Source of the DNA: a virus
Direction: 5' to 3' (one strand)
DNA length: 22,180 nt
Virus record (IMG/VR): IMGVR_UViG_3300048591_000108
Span: 1-22,180 of that record
The notes under the pieces were generated by a model. The model had not been told where the DNA came from. It saw only the letters and a list, made by a program, of their open reading frames with translations, and ran no database searches. Shown here in pieces: positions 7,192-13,458 of this stretch; the stretch's first letter is position 1, and each line of letters starts with the position of its first letter. Made by a program: the position numbers and the translations under genes.

Positions 7192-7925
7192 GGCCACACC
7201 AGGAAGTAATCGCCGCCGACGCAATCGACCGACTGCATGCCGAGCGCCTGCAGCCACGCCAGGGCGCCGTCCTTCTTCAGGCCGAGCCGTCCGTCCTCGC
7301 CTTTCTGCTCGACCACCACGACCGGGCGGCAGCGCTTCAGCGTCTCGATCGCGCCCTTCACCACGGCGAGCTCGTGGCCCTCGACGTCGATCTTGATCAG
7401 GTCGACATCGACGAACCCGAACGAGTCGAGCGTGCGCATCGGGACGTCGCCGGCGCCGCTCACCTGCGTATGGCCGCTGTGCCCGTCGTAGACCTTGAGC
7501 CCGACGCTGGCCTCGGACTTGCCGAGCGCCACCTGGCGCAGGTGCGCATTCTTGGCCGTGACGTTCCAGAGCCAGAGGTCGGCAACGGCCGGGTTCGGCT
7601 CAAATGCCATGACGAACTGGAACGCCTTGACGAGCTCCTTCGACCACAGCCCGACGTGTGCGCCGACGTCTACGCAGCGCCGGCGGCGATCAGTCGGCAC
7701 GAGCGCCAGGGCCCGCTCGAGCTTGTGGTACTGGTAGGTCAGCTGGCCGTCGACCTCGCGCCGCTGGTGCACCTCCATCATGTCGATCAGGTGCTTCTCG
7801 TTGGCCGGCAGCCAGACGCCGCCTATGAGCTGGGCATCCGGAGGGCCAATCCCACTGCCGTCCGAACAGTGTCCGGCGTGATCAGTGACCACGCGCGCCG
7901 GCAGGCCGGGTGTCGAATTCTCCAT
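7188..7925 (-). CDS. FkbM-type SAM-dependent methyltransferase
   Basis: A 245-aa protein. SAM-binding motif I is CVDVGAHVGLWS (about 84-95), the acidic loop is FEPNP, and the FkbM signature LIKIDVEGHELAVVKGA lies at about 177-192. Family members O-methylate sugars or other small groups and often sit in polysaccharide clusters. I chose the ATG at 7925 because a GAGG with a 7-base spacer precedes it and because the conserved-looking GVWLPANEKH lies soon after. This start overlaps the previous gene by 103 bases in another frame, which is long; no better start occurs after the overlap. The likely role is methylating a sugar made by the adjacent transferases. Confidence 0.85.
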   Translation of the reverse strand: MENSTPGLPARVVTDHAGHCSDGSGIGPPDAQLIGGVWLPANEKHLIDMMEVHQRREVDGQLTYQYHKLERALALVPTDRRRRCVDVGAHVGLWSKELVKAFQFVMAFEPNPAVADLWLWNVTAKNAHLRQVALGKSEASVGLKVYDGHSGHTQVSGAGDVPMRTLDSFGFVDVDLIKIDVEGHELAVVKGAIETLKRCRPVVVVEQKGEDGRLGLKKDGALAWLQALGMQSVDCVGGDYFLVWP

Positions 7926-8560
7926 CCAAGTGCCTCGGGGTCGTCGACCGCCAGGTTGATGTGTATGTCGTAGCCGGTGTTCGCCGGCCGCAGGTAACCG
8001 CCGAACAGCACGACGACCCGCCGGCCGAGGGCCGCGGCGACGTGGTGCAGCGCCCCTTCGGGCAGCACCGCCGTGGCGCAGCCGGCCATCAGGTTGCAGG
8101 CGTCGGCGAAGTCGCGCGTCTCGAGCTGGACGACCCCGCCCAGCCATTTCGTGCCCTCGTTGCCGAGCTGCGCCCAGGGCACGTCCGGGTAGTCGTGGAC
8201 GAGCTCCTGCCAGCGGCCCCACTGCTTGTTCGGGCTGGCGGTCGCCTTGATGTGCGGCTCGAGGAGCACGAGGCCCTCGGCTCGCGGGTCGGGGCGCACG
8301 TCGAACAGCTCGCCCGGGTTCGCTCGCCAGGCGGTGAACGCCCAGCGGTCCTTCGTGGTCCGCTTGTAGTCGATGTACGGCCGGCAGGCCGGGCCGTTTG
8401 TCAGCCCCGGAAACTCGCCCGGCTCACCCGGCCGCGCGATGTAGCTCGCCCGCTCCCAGAGATGGTGCCAGCGGCGCCGGCCCGTCTTGTCCAGGATCGC
8501 TACCTTGCGTCCCGCGGCCCTCGCCTGGCCGACCGCCAACAATTCGTCCCCGATCCCCAC
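7823..8560 (-). CDS. GT9/GT-B-like putative glycosyltransferase
   Basis: A 245-aa protein starting with a GTG at 8560 and the motif MGIGDELLAVGQARAAGRKV, which looks like the N-terminal nucleotide-sugar transferase loop (GxGDxL) of heptosyltransferase-like GT9 proteins. A GT-B-like C-terminal half contains LLEPHIKA, WLGGVVQLETRDFADACNLM and EGALHHVAAALGRRVVVLFG, again close to the GT9 pattern. It therefore probably transfers a sugar onto a glycan, but the donor is unknown. The start is supported by the glycine-rich motif itself, although the upstream gene reads 137 bases past it in another frame. The stop lies within the FkbM gene. Confidence 0.75.
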   Translation of the reverse strand: MGIGDELLAVGQARAAGRKVAILDKTGRRRWHHLWERASYIARPGEPGEFPGLTNGPACRPYIDYKRTTKDRWAFTAWRANPGELFDVRPDPRAEGLVLLEPHIKATASPNKQWGRWQELVHDYPDVPWAQLGNEGTKWLGGVVQLETRDFADACNLMAGCATAVLPEGALHHVAAALGRRVVVLFGGYLRPANTGYDIHINLAVDDPEALGWRIRHPACRRAWSLITPDTVRTAVGLALRMPSS

Positions 8561-9317
8561 TCAGACGCTCCCAGGCCTCGCCAGAGCGCATCTCGGCCAA
8601 GGTCCACTGATGGCCCGCGATGCGGGCGAACAAGTCCCTGCGCTCGTCCTGCGTCGGGCGGTAAGGGGTCTCTAACCGTTCCCACGGCGTCGCGAGGCGC
8701 GCGGCGCAAAAGGTTTTCTCGGTCACGATGACCGGCACCCCGGCGGCCAGCGCGTCGATCGCCACGGCCGACGAGTGCGTGATCACGATCCAGGCATTGG
8801 CCAGGGCCACCTCGAGCGGCGGCTGGCGTCGCATCCGGCCCATCGGCTTCTGGCGCATGACGATCGGCCGCTTCGTGACGGCCCGCAGGTTGCCCTGCAG
8901 CTTGCCGATGTAGTGGCGCAGGCTCATGCCCGTCCAGCGGGCGTAGAACTCCGGCGACTGCAGCGCGACCAGGACGTGCCGGCCGCTGCTCCTGGCGGGC
9001 GCGATCTGCACGCCGAGCCGATCGAGGCGCGCGAAGTCGGGCTCGCCGAATCCATCGCACCAGAGCCGCCGGTGGCTGATCCGGTGATACTCCATGCGCC
9101 GCCAGTAACCGTGGTCGACCTCGTACCAGTCAGTCACCACGGGCGATTGCATGACGGCCTTCTGGTTGTCGGCCATCCCAGAGACGATCGCGATGCCCGG
9201 ACGCGGGGTCCAGTCGTAGACCACCCGCCCGCCGGTCCCCTCAGCCAGTGCGCTGCAGAGGTCCTTGCTGTACTGCTTCCTTTGGTCCGCGTAGCAGGTG
9301 ACGGAAGGCGTATCCAG
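8424..9317 (-). CDS. Putative capsule-type glycosyltransferase, probable CTG start
   Basis: The open frame encodes about 297 aa from a CTG at 9317, or 266 aa from the first canonical start, GTG 9224. I prefer the CTG: residues before the GTG look coding (DTPSVTCYADQRKQYSKDLC) and a GAGGAG lies 7 bases before the CTG. The body contains YEVDHGYWRRMEYHRIS, HVLVALQSPEFYARWTG and VITHSSAVAIDALAAGVPVI, the last like the donor-site motif of GT-B/KpsS-type polysaccharide transferases. The C-terminal ~45 residues, after GEAWERL, are Arg/Gly/Pro-rich and overlap the next gene by 137 bases, so they may be a read-through tail. Exact function is unknown. Confidence 0.7.
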   Translation of the reverse strand: MDTPSVTCYADQRKQYSKDLCSALAEGTGGRVVYDWTPRPGIAIVSGMADNQKAVMQSPVVTDWYEVDHGYWRRMEYHRISHRRLWCDGFGEPDFARLDRLGVQIAPARSSGRHVLVALQSPEFYARWTGMSLRHYIGKLQGNLRAVTKRPIVMRQKPMGRMRRQPPLEVALANAWIVITHSSAVAIDALAAGVPVIVTEKTFCAARLATPWERLETPYRPTQDERRDLFARIAGHQWTLAEMRSGEAWERLSGDRGRIVGGRPGEGRGTQGSDPGQDGPAPLAPSLGAGELHRAAG

Positions 9318-10050
9318 AACCGATCTCCTCGACGGACCACATCGCCCACGCGAGCCGCGTCAGAAACTCCGTGCGGTCACCGCGGAACGGCGCCTCCAGC
9401 GTCTTGCCGAACGGCCGCGCCGCGGGCGCCCCGATCCACTGCGGCAGTCCGTTGTAGACCGGCACGCCGTAGAGCAGCGCCTTGATGGCCGCCCCGCTCG
9501 CCCAGGTCACCGCGAAGGCGGCGCCGTCGAGCTGCTTGTACAGCGACGGGTTCTCCTGGTGTCGGCCCGGGTGTCCCCGGATCACGACCCGATGCCCCAT
9601 GCGCTCGATCAGCTGTGCGGCCTTCTGGTGCCAGCCCGGCGGCTGGGCCACCGGCGGCGAGCCGATGCCGCGCTGCGCGAACACCAGCGCGTGACCATCC
9701 TGCTGGCGCCAGGGCTTGAGCTCGGCGGCGAACATGCCCGCGCGCTCGGTCCCGCCAACGTGCCAGCGGCCCGCGCCGGCGTTCCAGCCGATCGCGAGCG
9801 AATACCAGACCCGGCCCGCCCAGTCGCGGCCGAGGAAGCCGTTCTCGGCGACCACCACCGTGGCACCGTGGCGCTCGTAGTGCGCGGCGAGCCGCGCCCC
9901 GTCGCCGTAGCGGTTCCAGATCAGCAGCAGGTCGGTCGGCGCAGGCTTGGCGAGCTCCGGTCCGACCGTGTATCCGCAGGTCCGCAGCCCGTCGCAGAAC
10001 GCATCGCGCCGGTAGTGCGGCGCCTCGCGGACGGCGACGTGCGCCCTCAC
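9241..10050 (-). CDS. Putative glycosyltransferase (GT-B/capsule synthesis-like)
   Basis: A 269-aa protein from the GTG at 10050, one base after the stop of the membrane coiled-coil gene. It contains DLLLIWNRYGDGARLA, ATVVVAENGFLGRDW, HALVFAQRGIGSPPVA and VVIRGHPGRH, followed by FAVTWASGAAIKALLYGVPV. This last string is the same type of "SS..ieAl..G.PV" donor-site motif seen in the next gene (ITHSSAVAIDALAAGVPVI). The two are probably distant relatives in the GT-B or capsule-polysaccharide class. The end of the frame (after AFRHLLR) overlaps the next gene's proposed start and may be a non-conserved tail. Donor and acceptor are unknown. Confidence 0.7.
   Translation of the reverse strand: MRAHVAVREAPHYRRDAFCDGLRTCGYTVGPELAKPAPTDLLLIWNRYGDGARLAAHYERHGATVVVAENGFLGRDWAGRVWYSLAIGWNAGAGRWHVGGTERAGMFAAELKPWRQQDGHALVFAQRGIGSPPVAQPPGWHQKAAQLIERMGHRVVIRGHPGRHQENPSLYKQLDGAAFAVTWASGAAIKALLYGVPVYNGLPQWIGAPAARPFGKTLEAPFRGDRTEFLTRLAWAMWSVEEIGSGYAFRHLLRGPKEAVQQGPLQRTG
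9325..9330 (-). promoter_or_regulatory. Ribosome-binding site GAGGAG deciding a CTG start
   Basis: On the minus strand GAGGAG is followed by a 7-base spacer (ATCGGTT) and then CTG at 9317, in frame with the 8424-9224 glycosyltransferase. The site is a near-ideal Shine-Dalgarno sequence at ideal spacing inside the end of the previous gene. No ATG, GTG or TTG lies in this frame between the site and GTG 9224. The GAGGAG also encodes Glu-Glu in the upstream gene, so it may be chance. Confidence 0.5.
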
Positions 10051-10051
10051 G

Positions 10052-10336
10052 TCAGTTGCGGTTGTTGTCCAGCAGCGTCTCGATGCGATCGAGGCGCTTG
10101 ACGATGTCCTGCTTGAGCTCGCCCTGGTAACGCTCCATCTGGGCTGAGCGCATCTCGAGCGCACTCAGGCGGGTGGCCGCCTCGAGGTGCTCGATCTGCT
10201 GGACACGGCGATCCATCTGGTCGAAGCGCTCCAGCATCTGCCCGGTCGAGAAGACCAGCGTCAGGACCAGGGCACCATCGACGATCAGCGAACCGAGCGG
10301 AACACGGAACCGTCCAATACCTTCAGGGCTCGACAT
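10052..10336 (-). CDS. Small single-pass membrane protein with coiled coil
   Basis: A 94-aa protein from the ATG at 10336, which overlaps the previous stop (TGATG) and follows GGAGGT with a 6-base spacer. After a short polar N-terminus there is one hydrophobic segment (VPLGSLIVDGALVLTLVFST, about 10-29), then a long charged helix with regular heptads (ERFDQMDRRVQQIEHLEA, DIVKRLDRIETLLDN). It could be a holin-like or spanin-like protein, but no lysin is nearby. A membrane anchor or scaffold for the adjacent glycosyltransferases is an alternative suggested only by position. I do not recognise a named family. Confidence 0.72.
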   Translation of the reverse strand: MSSPEGIGRFRVPLGSLIVDGALVLTLVFSTGQMLERFDQMDRRVQQIEHLEAATRLSALEMRSAQMERYQGELKQDIVKRLDRIETLLDNNRN

Positions 10337-10938
10337 CAGCAACCTCCAAGCGCGTTAATCAGTGAGGCCTGCGGGAAACACCGCAGGCGCGAAATCGGGC
10401 TCGTATTGACCACCTCGAGGCCGAGCCGTTTGCAGTCCTCAGCGATCGCGCCGAAGTTGCGGACGAACAGGTTCCACGGGCTCTCGTTGCGCAGCCCCTT
10501 CGGGTGATCGCCGAAGAAGTGCGAGCGGCGGCCAGCAGGCCCCATGTCGTAGCCCACCAGTACGAACCGGCGGGCGCCCCAGTGCAGCGCGAGGTTCATG
10601 GCCTGCGCGCCGCTGTTGGAGTTGAAATTGATCAGCGCCGGGTCCGTCGAGAGCCCGGTCGTGTGCTTGCCGGCTATTCGCCGGAGTCCGAACTCTTTCG
10701 CGGCTGCCGCGTCCTGCGTCCAGCGTTCCCCGTGGAACGATCGCTCGACTTCGACTCGGTGGATGAGCCACCAGTCGCGGTCGCAGGCGTAGAGGGCTGC
10801 GGCCCACGGCGCGAGGCGCCAGGCGTCGTTGACGACGACGACGGGCCAGTCGCGGGCGAGTCCGAGGTCGGCATCTGCGGCACTCGGGCCGCTGGCGACG
10901 AGGACGACCGTGCGCCGCTCGTCGCGGAATCTAAAGGG
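10336..10938 (-). CDS. GT42/DUF115-like putative glycosyltransferase lacking a start codon
   Basis: The coding frame is convincing from RTVVLVASGPSAADADLGLA through WPVVVVNDAWRLAPWA, LYACDRDWWL, NSGAQAMNLALHWGARRFVL and VGYDMGPAGRRSHFFGDHPK to SRLRCFP near the end. The "GxGPS" loop and "G..A..LA...G...i.L.GyDm" pattern resemble sialyltransferase-like GT42 and DUF115 proteins. The nearest canonical in-frame start (ATG 10599) falls in the middle of this conserved body. No ATG, GTG or TTG occurs upstream in this frame back past the start of the preceding gene; only a CTG at 10995. The left boundary given here is the end of the gene, and 10938 is the slippery heptamer where the preceding frame could enter. 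It may instead be a broken gene or carry a sequence error. Confidence 0.7.
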   Translation of the reverse strand, partial: PFRFRDERRTVVLVASGPSAADADLGLARDWPVVVVNDAWRLAPWAAALYACDRDWWLIHRVEVERSFHGERWTQDAAAAKEFGLRRIAGKHTTGLSTDPALINFNSNSGAQAMNLALHWGARRFVLVGYDMGPAGRRSHFFGDHPKGLRNESPWNLFVRNFGAIAEDCKRLGLEVVNTSPISRLRCFPQASLINALGGC

Positions 10939-11099
10939 CCGGCGACTGGCGCCTCCCGGATGATCTTGGTCTCGTAGTACTCGGCCGCACCGCAGCTGAC
11001 GAGCTGCTGGGCGTGGTCCTCGGAGACGTTCAGCACGTTGCCGCGGCGCAGGTTGCCGTAGGTGCTGAGCATGTCGGTCTTGACTCGAATCTGTGGCAT
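10674..11099 (-). CDS. Small capsid-adjacent protein with low-complexity tail
   Basis: A 141-aa frame from ATG 11099. Residues 1-50 look like a genuine small domain (MPQIRVKTDMLSTYGNLRRG, then NVLNVSEDHAQQLVSCGAAE). This "...LRRGDV..L....A..Li..GaAe" pattern is common in short proteins encoded next to phage capsid genes. Residues after about 54 are Ser/Thr/Pro/Arg-rich and lie over the conserved body of the next gene in another frame. They could be a real disordered tail or simply what remains after loss of the original stop. Function is unknown. A strong hairpin separates it from the major capsid gene. Confidence 0.65.
   Translation of the reverse strand: MPQIRVKTDMLSTYGNLRRGNVLNVSEDHAQQLVSCGAAEYYETKIIREAPVAGPLDSATSGARSSSSPAARVPQMPTSDSPATGPSSSSTTPGASRRGPQPSTPATATGGSSTESKSSDRSTGNAGRRTRQPRKSSDSGE
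10932..10938 (-). promoter_or_regulatory. Candidate -1 frameshift heptamer C CCT TTA
   Basis: In the frame of the small capsid-adjacent gene the codons are GGC CCT TTA GAT. The heptamer C CCT TTA follows the X XXY YYZ rule, and a -1 slip gives CCC TTT AGA TTC, which is exactly the frame of the start-less GT42/DUF115-like gene. This is a candidate only. C CCT TTA is not among the strongest bacterial slip sites, and an indel would produce the same picture. Confidence 0.4.
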
Positions 11100-11106
11100 C
11101 AGAGAA

Positions 11107-11130
11107 GGCGGCCAGGTTGCCCTGGCCGCC
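11107..11130 (-). terminator. Perfect 10-bp hairpin with GCAA loop after the capsid gene
   Basis: On the minus strand GGCGGCCAGG, a GCAA tetraloop and CCTGGCCGCC form a perfect 10-bp stem in the 55-base gap after the major capsid stop. The following bases are TTCTCT, a weak U-tract. It may be a leaky intrinsic terminator that lowers expression of the downstream accessory block, or an mRNA-stabilising 3' hairpin for the capsid transcript. Confidence 0.6.
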
Positions 11131-11154
11131 CCTGTTGGCTTCAGGTCAGGTCGA

Positions 11155-12354
11155 TCAGACGACCGGCGAACCGGCGCGCAGACCACCCGCCACGACCGCC
11201 GCCGGCCGGTACACCGCGAGGGCGGCCCGGAGCTCGGCACGAACCGTGATCAGGTTCTTCTGCACGTTGGTGTCGTCCTGCTCGAACATCTCCACGACGG
11301 CCCCGCTGCGCATGAACAGCTGGCAGGCATCCGCCGCGTAGACGATGTACCCGTCCTCGGGCACCGAGTTGGACACGATCACCGGCAGGCCCCACAACGT
11401 CGGCGTCATGCCGTTGTTGATGTAGCTCAGCGCGGCGCCGTCACCGGCGATATACGACCCGGTCACCGCCGCGGCCGTCTTGCGACGCTCGAGGCGGCCG
11501 AAGTCGGCCGGGTTCATCAGCACCACCGACGGCTGGTAGTCGGATGCGATCACCCGGTACTTCGCGTCGTTGATGGTGTCCGACTCGATGTAGCTCGCAT
11601 CGGTCGGCGTGAACGCGGTGTAGTTGCCGGTGCCCAAGAGGCCCAGCAGCTTGCCCGTGCCCTCACCCGCCACCACCTGCTGCTCGAGCTTGAGCTCGAC
11701 GCCGTGGCGCAGCCGACGATCGATGTACGACTGCAGCGCCGGCGCGTCGTCCAGCACCTGCTTCGACACCTTGATCCAGTGGGCGATCGTGCGCACCGGC
11801 TCCTGCACGAGCGAGAACGTCAGAGTGCTCTCGGGCTTGGTGGCGCCCTCGATCGTCTCTGCCGCGGCGTTCGTGAACGCGAGCTCCTTGGTGTACTCGA
11901 CCATGTTCGAGCTGGTGGCACCCTTCGGGATGGCGTCCAGCACGCGCAGGCCGCGGAACGCGCCGCCCACGATGCCCGGCAGCCGGTCCGCGCCGACGAT
12001 GGTGTCGACCGGGTCCTGCGGGGAGCCGCCCTCGCCGAGGATCGTGTTCTTCACCTCGAGGCGCAGCTTGGACGTGCGACCGTCCTTGTACTGCTGGAAC
12101 ATCTCCGAGGTCACCAGCGTCTCGCCGAGGCTCTTCGCGGCCGGCTTGCCCTCGGCCTTGTCGATGAGCTTCTGCTCGAGCTTGTTGACCGTGTCGATCA
12201 GCGCGCTGTGCTTCTCGGCCAGCACCCGCACCTCGGCCTTCGCCTCGCTGGCGACCGTGCCGGAGTCCTTCAGCTGGCCCTCGTACTTGGCGATGGCCGC
12301 CTCGATCTTCGTCTCGTGCTCCTTCAGAGCACCCTTGATCTGTTCGATATCCAT
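11155..12354 (-). CDS. HK97-fold major capsid protein
   Basis: A 399-aa protein. The N-terminal ~110 residues are a charged coiled-coil delta domain (IKGALKEHETKIEAAIAKYE onward), which is normally removed by the prohead protease. The capsid body shows the HK97 signatures IEGATKPESTLTF, VRTIAHWIKVSKQVLDDAPA, LQSYIDRRLRHGVELK, LWGLPVIVSNSVPEDGY and the C-terminal ITVRAELRAALAVYRP. Compared from memory with HK97 gp5, the Asn of the KNML segment has a counterpart (QKNLITV), but the cross-linking Lys in the E-loop (TFSK) appears to be replaced (TFSLV). Head cross-linking is therefore doubtful. The start at 12354 follows AGGA with a 9-base spacer. The protease gene lies immediately upstream. Confidence 0.96.
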   Translation of the reverse strand: MDIEQIKGALKEHETKIEAAIAKYEGQLKDSGTVASEAKAEVRVLAEKHSALIDTVNKLEQKLIDKAEGKPAAKSLGETLVTSEMFQQYKDGRTSKLRLEVKNTILGEGGSPQDPVDTIVGADRLPGIVGGAFRGLRVLDAIPKGATSSNMVEYTKELAFTNAAAETIEGATKPESTLTFSLVQEPVRTIAHWIKVSKQVLDDAPALQSYIDRRLRHGVELKLEQQVVAGEGTGKLLGLLGTGNYTAFTPTDASYIESDTINDAKYRVIASDYQPSVVLMNPADFGRLERRKTAAAVTGSYIAGDGAALSYINNGMTPTLWGLPVIVSNSVPEDGYIVYAADACQLFMRSGAVVEMFEQDDTNVQKNLITVRAELRAALAVYRPAAVVAGGLRAGSPVV

Positions 12355-12380
12355 TGCAGTGATTCCTGTGTGAAAGTGAG

Positions 12381-13016
12381 TTATGCGACCTTGACGCGCC
12401 GGATCAGGTCCGCAATCACTGCGGCCTCGTTCGGGCCAGAATCACTCTGGACCAGGGCCTTGATCCTCGACACCAGCGCCGTCGAGTCAGCCCGTGAAAA
12501 TCCTGCCGCTTCGCGCAGCAGCTCCTCGATCTCCTTCAAGCTCTGGACCGCCTCGAGCGCCGATTTGACGTCGGCGATCTTCGCGGACAGGTCGGCGGGC
12601 TCTTCGACCACGCTGACCTCGACCAGGTGCACCTCCTTAAGGAGGCGCTTGCCGTCCGGCTGATTCTCGATCTTGACCGGAAAATAGCCGATCGAGAGGC
12701 CGTCGACCGAGCCGTGCTTCATGCTCGCGTAGACGTCCTCGGCCGTGCGGTGGCCCGGGGTGAGCTCGCCCGACACGCGCAGGCCCTTGTCGTCCTCCTG
12801 GATCTCGTTCCACTTGCCGATGATCGGGCCGAAGTGGTTCCAGCGCATGCGCACCGGGCGCTCGCGCTTGCGCAGCGTCTTCTTGTAGGCGCCGGGCGCG
12901 ATGGTGTCGCCGTAGGTGTCGACCCCGTTGAAAACGGAGGCGTAGCCCTCGAACAGCATCGCATCGCCAGCGAACTTGATCTCCGCGGCCTGCAGTGAAA
13001 TTGCCTTGCGTTCCAT
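12381..13016 (-). CDS. HK97-family prohead protease (peptidase S78 type)
   Basis: A 211-aa serine protease that trims the capsid delta domains and scaffold during head maturation. Typical segments are MLFEGYASVFNGVDTYGDTI and APGAYKKTLRKRERPVRMRW, then NHFG carrying the likely catalytic His (about 61), GSVDGLSIGY with the likely Ser (about 108) and KEVHLVEVSVVEEPA with the acidic residue. The C-terminal ~70 residues are helical and charged and may act as a scaffold-like tail. The ATG at 13016 follows GAGGA with suitable spacing. It lies directly before the major capsid gene, as in HK97 and GTAs, but unusually is 4 kb from the portal. Confidence 0.95.
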   Translation of the reverse strand: MERKAISLQAAEIKFAGDAMLFEGYASVFNGVDTYGDTIAPGAYKKTLRKRERPVRMRWNHFGPIIGKWNEIQEDDKGLRVSGELTPGHRTAEDVYASMKHGSVDGLSIGYFPVKIENQPDGKRLLKEVHLVEVSVVEEPADLSAKIADVKSALEAVQSLKEIEELLREAAGFSRADSTALVSRIKALVQSDSGPNEAAVIADLIRRVKVA

Positions 13017-13026
13017 TCGGGGTTCC

Positions 13027-13458
13027 TCAGGTAGTCGTCGCGATCGTCATCAGCATCTCGAGCACGTCCTCGTCGTCATCGCTCCAGTCCACGGCCGCCG
13101 CCAGGACGGCCCCGTCGGGCGTCTCGGCGAGCGCCATGACCATCGAGGCCTCGACCTCGAGGGCGACGCCCGCGCCGTCGGGGCGCTCGGTGACCAGCAG
13201 TCCGGCGACCGCATCGAGCGGGCCCGCGCCGATCAGGATTCGCGCCGTGTCGCGGGCCTCGATCACCTCGAGGCGCAGCAGCACCTCGGGCAGCTCGGGC
13301 TGGTAGGCGACGACGAACGGCGCACCAGGCCGCGGCCGGTAGGCTTCCTCGGTCGGCGGCTCGACCGGCGTACCGATCGGCCACAGGCCCAGATAGGCGA
13401 TCGAGACGGCGCCGAACCCGACGCCGAGCGTCGCGATCGCGCGTGGGTTCAGGCTCAC
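13027..13458 (-). CDS. Small phage protein with hydrophobic N-terminus, unknown role
   Basis: A 143-aa protein beginning MSLNPRAIATLGVGFGAVSI followed by AYLGLWPIG, then a Pro-rich linker (VEPPTEEAYRPRPGAP) and an acidic C-terminal half ending WSDDDEDVLEMLMTIA. The N-terminal segment could cross or touch a membrane, but similar "NPRAIA.LG.G" openings occur in phage structural loci, so a role in the virion is equally possible. I cannot give a function. The GTG at 13458 overlaps the upstream stop (GTGA), so it belongs to the same operon. It lies just before the protease gene. Confidence 0.75.
   Translation of the reverse strand: MSLNPRAIATLGVGFGAVSIAYLGLWPIGTPVEPPTEEAYRPRPGAPFVVAYQPELPEVLLRLEVIEARDTARILIGAGPLDAVAGLLVTERPDGAGVALEVEASMVMALAETPDGAVLAAAVDWSDDDEDVLEMLMTIATTT

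Noticed and set aside
11100-11240. Upstream extension of the capsid-adjacent gene into the major capsid gene
   Set aside because: It would run through the hairpin and into the capsid coding region with no coding character; ATG 11099 begins the recognisable domain.
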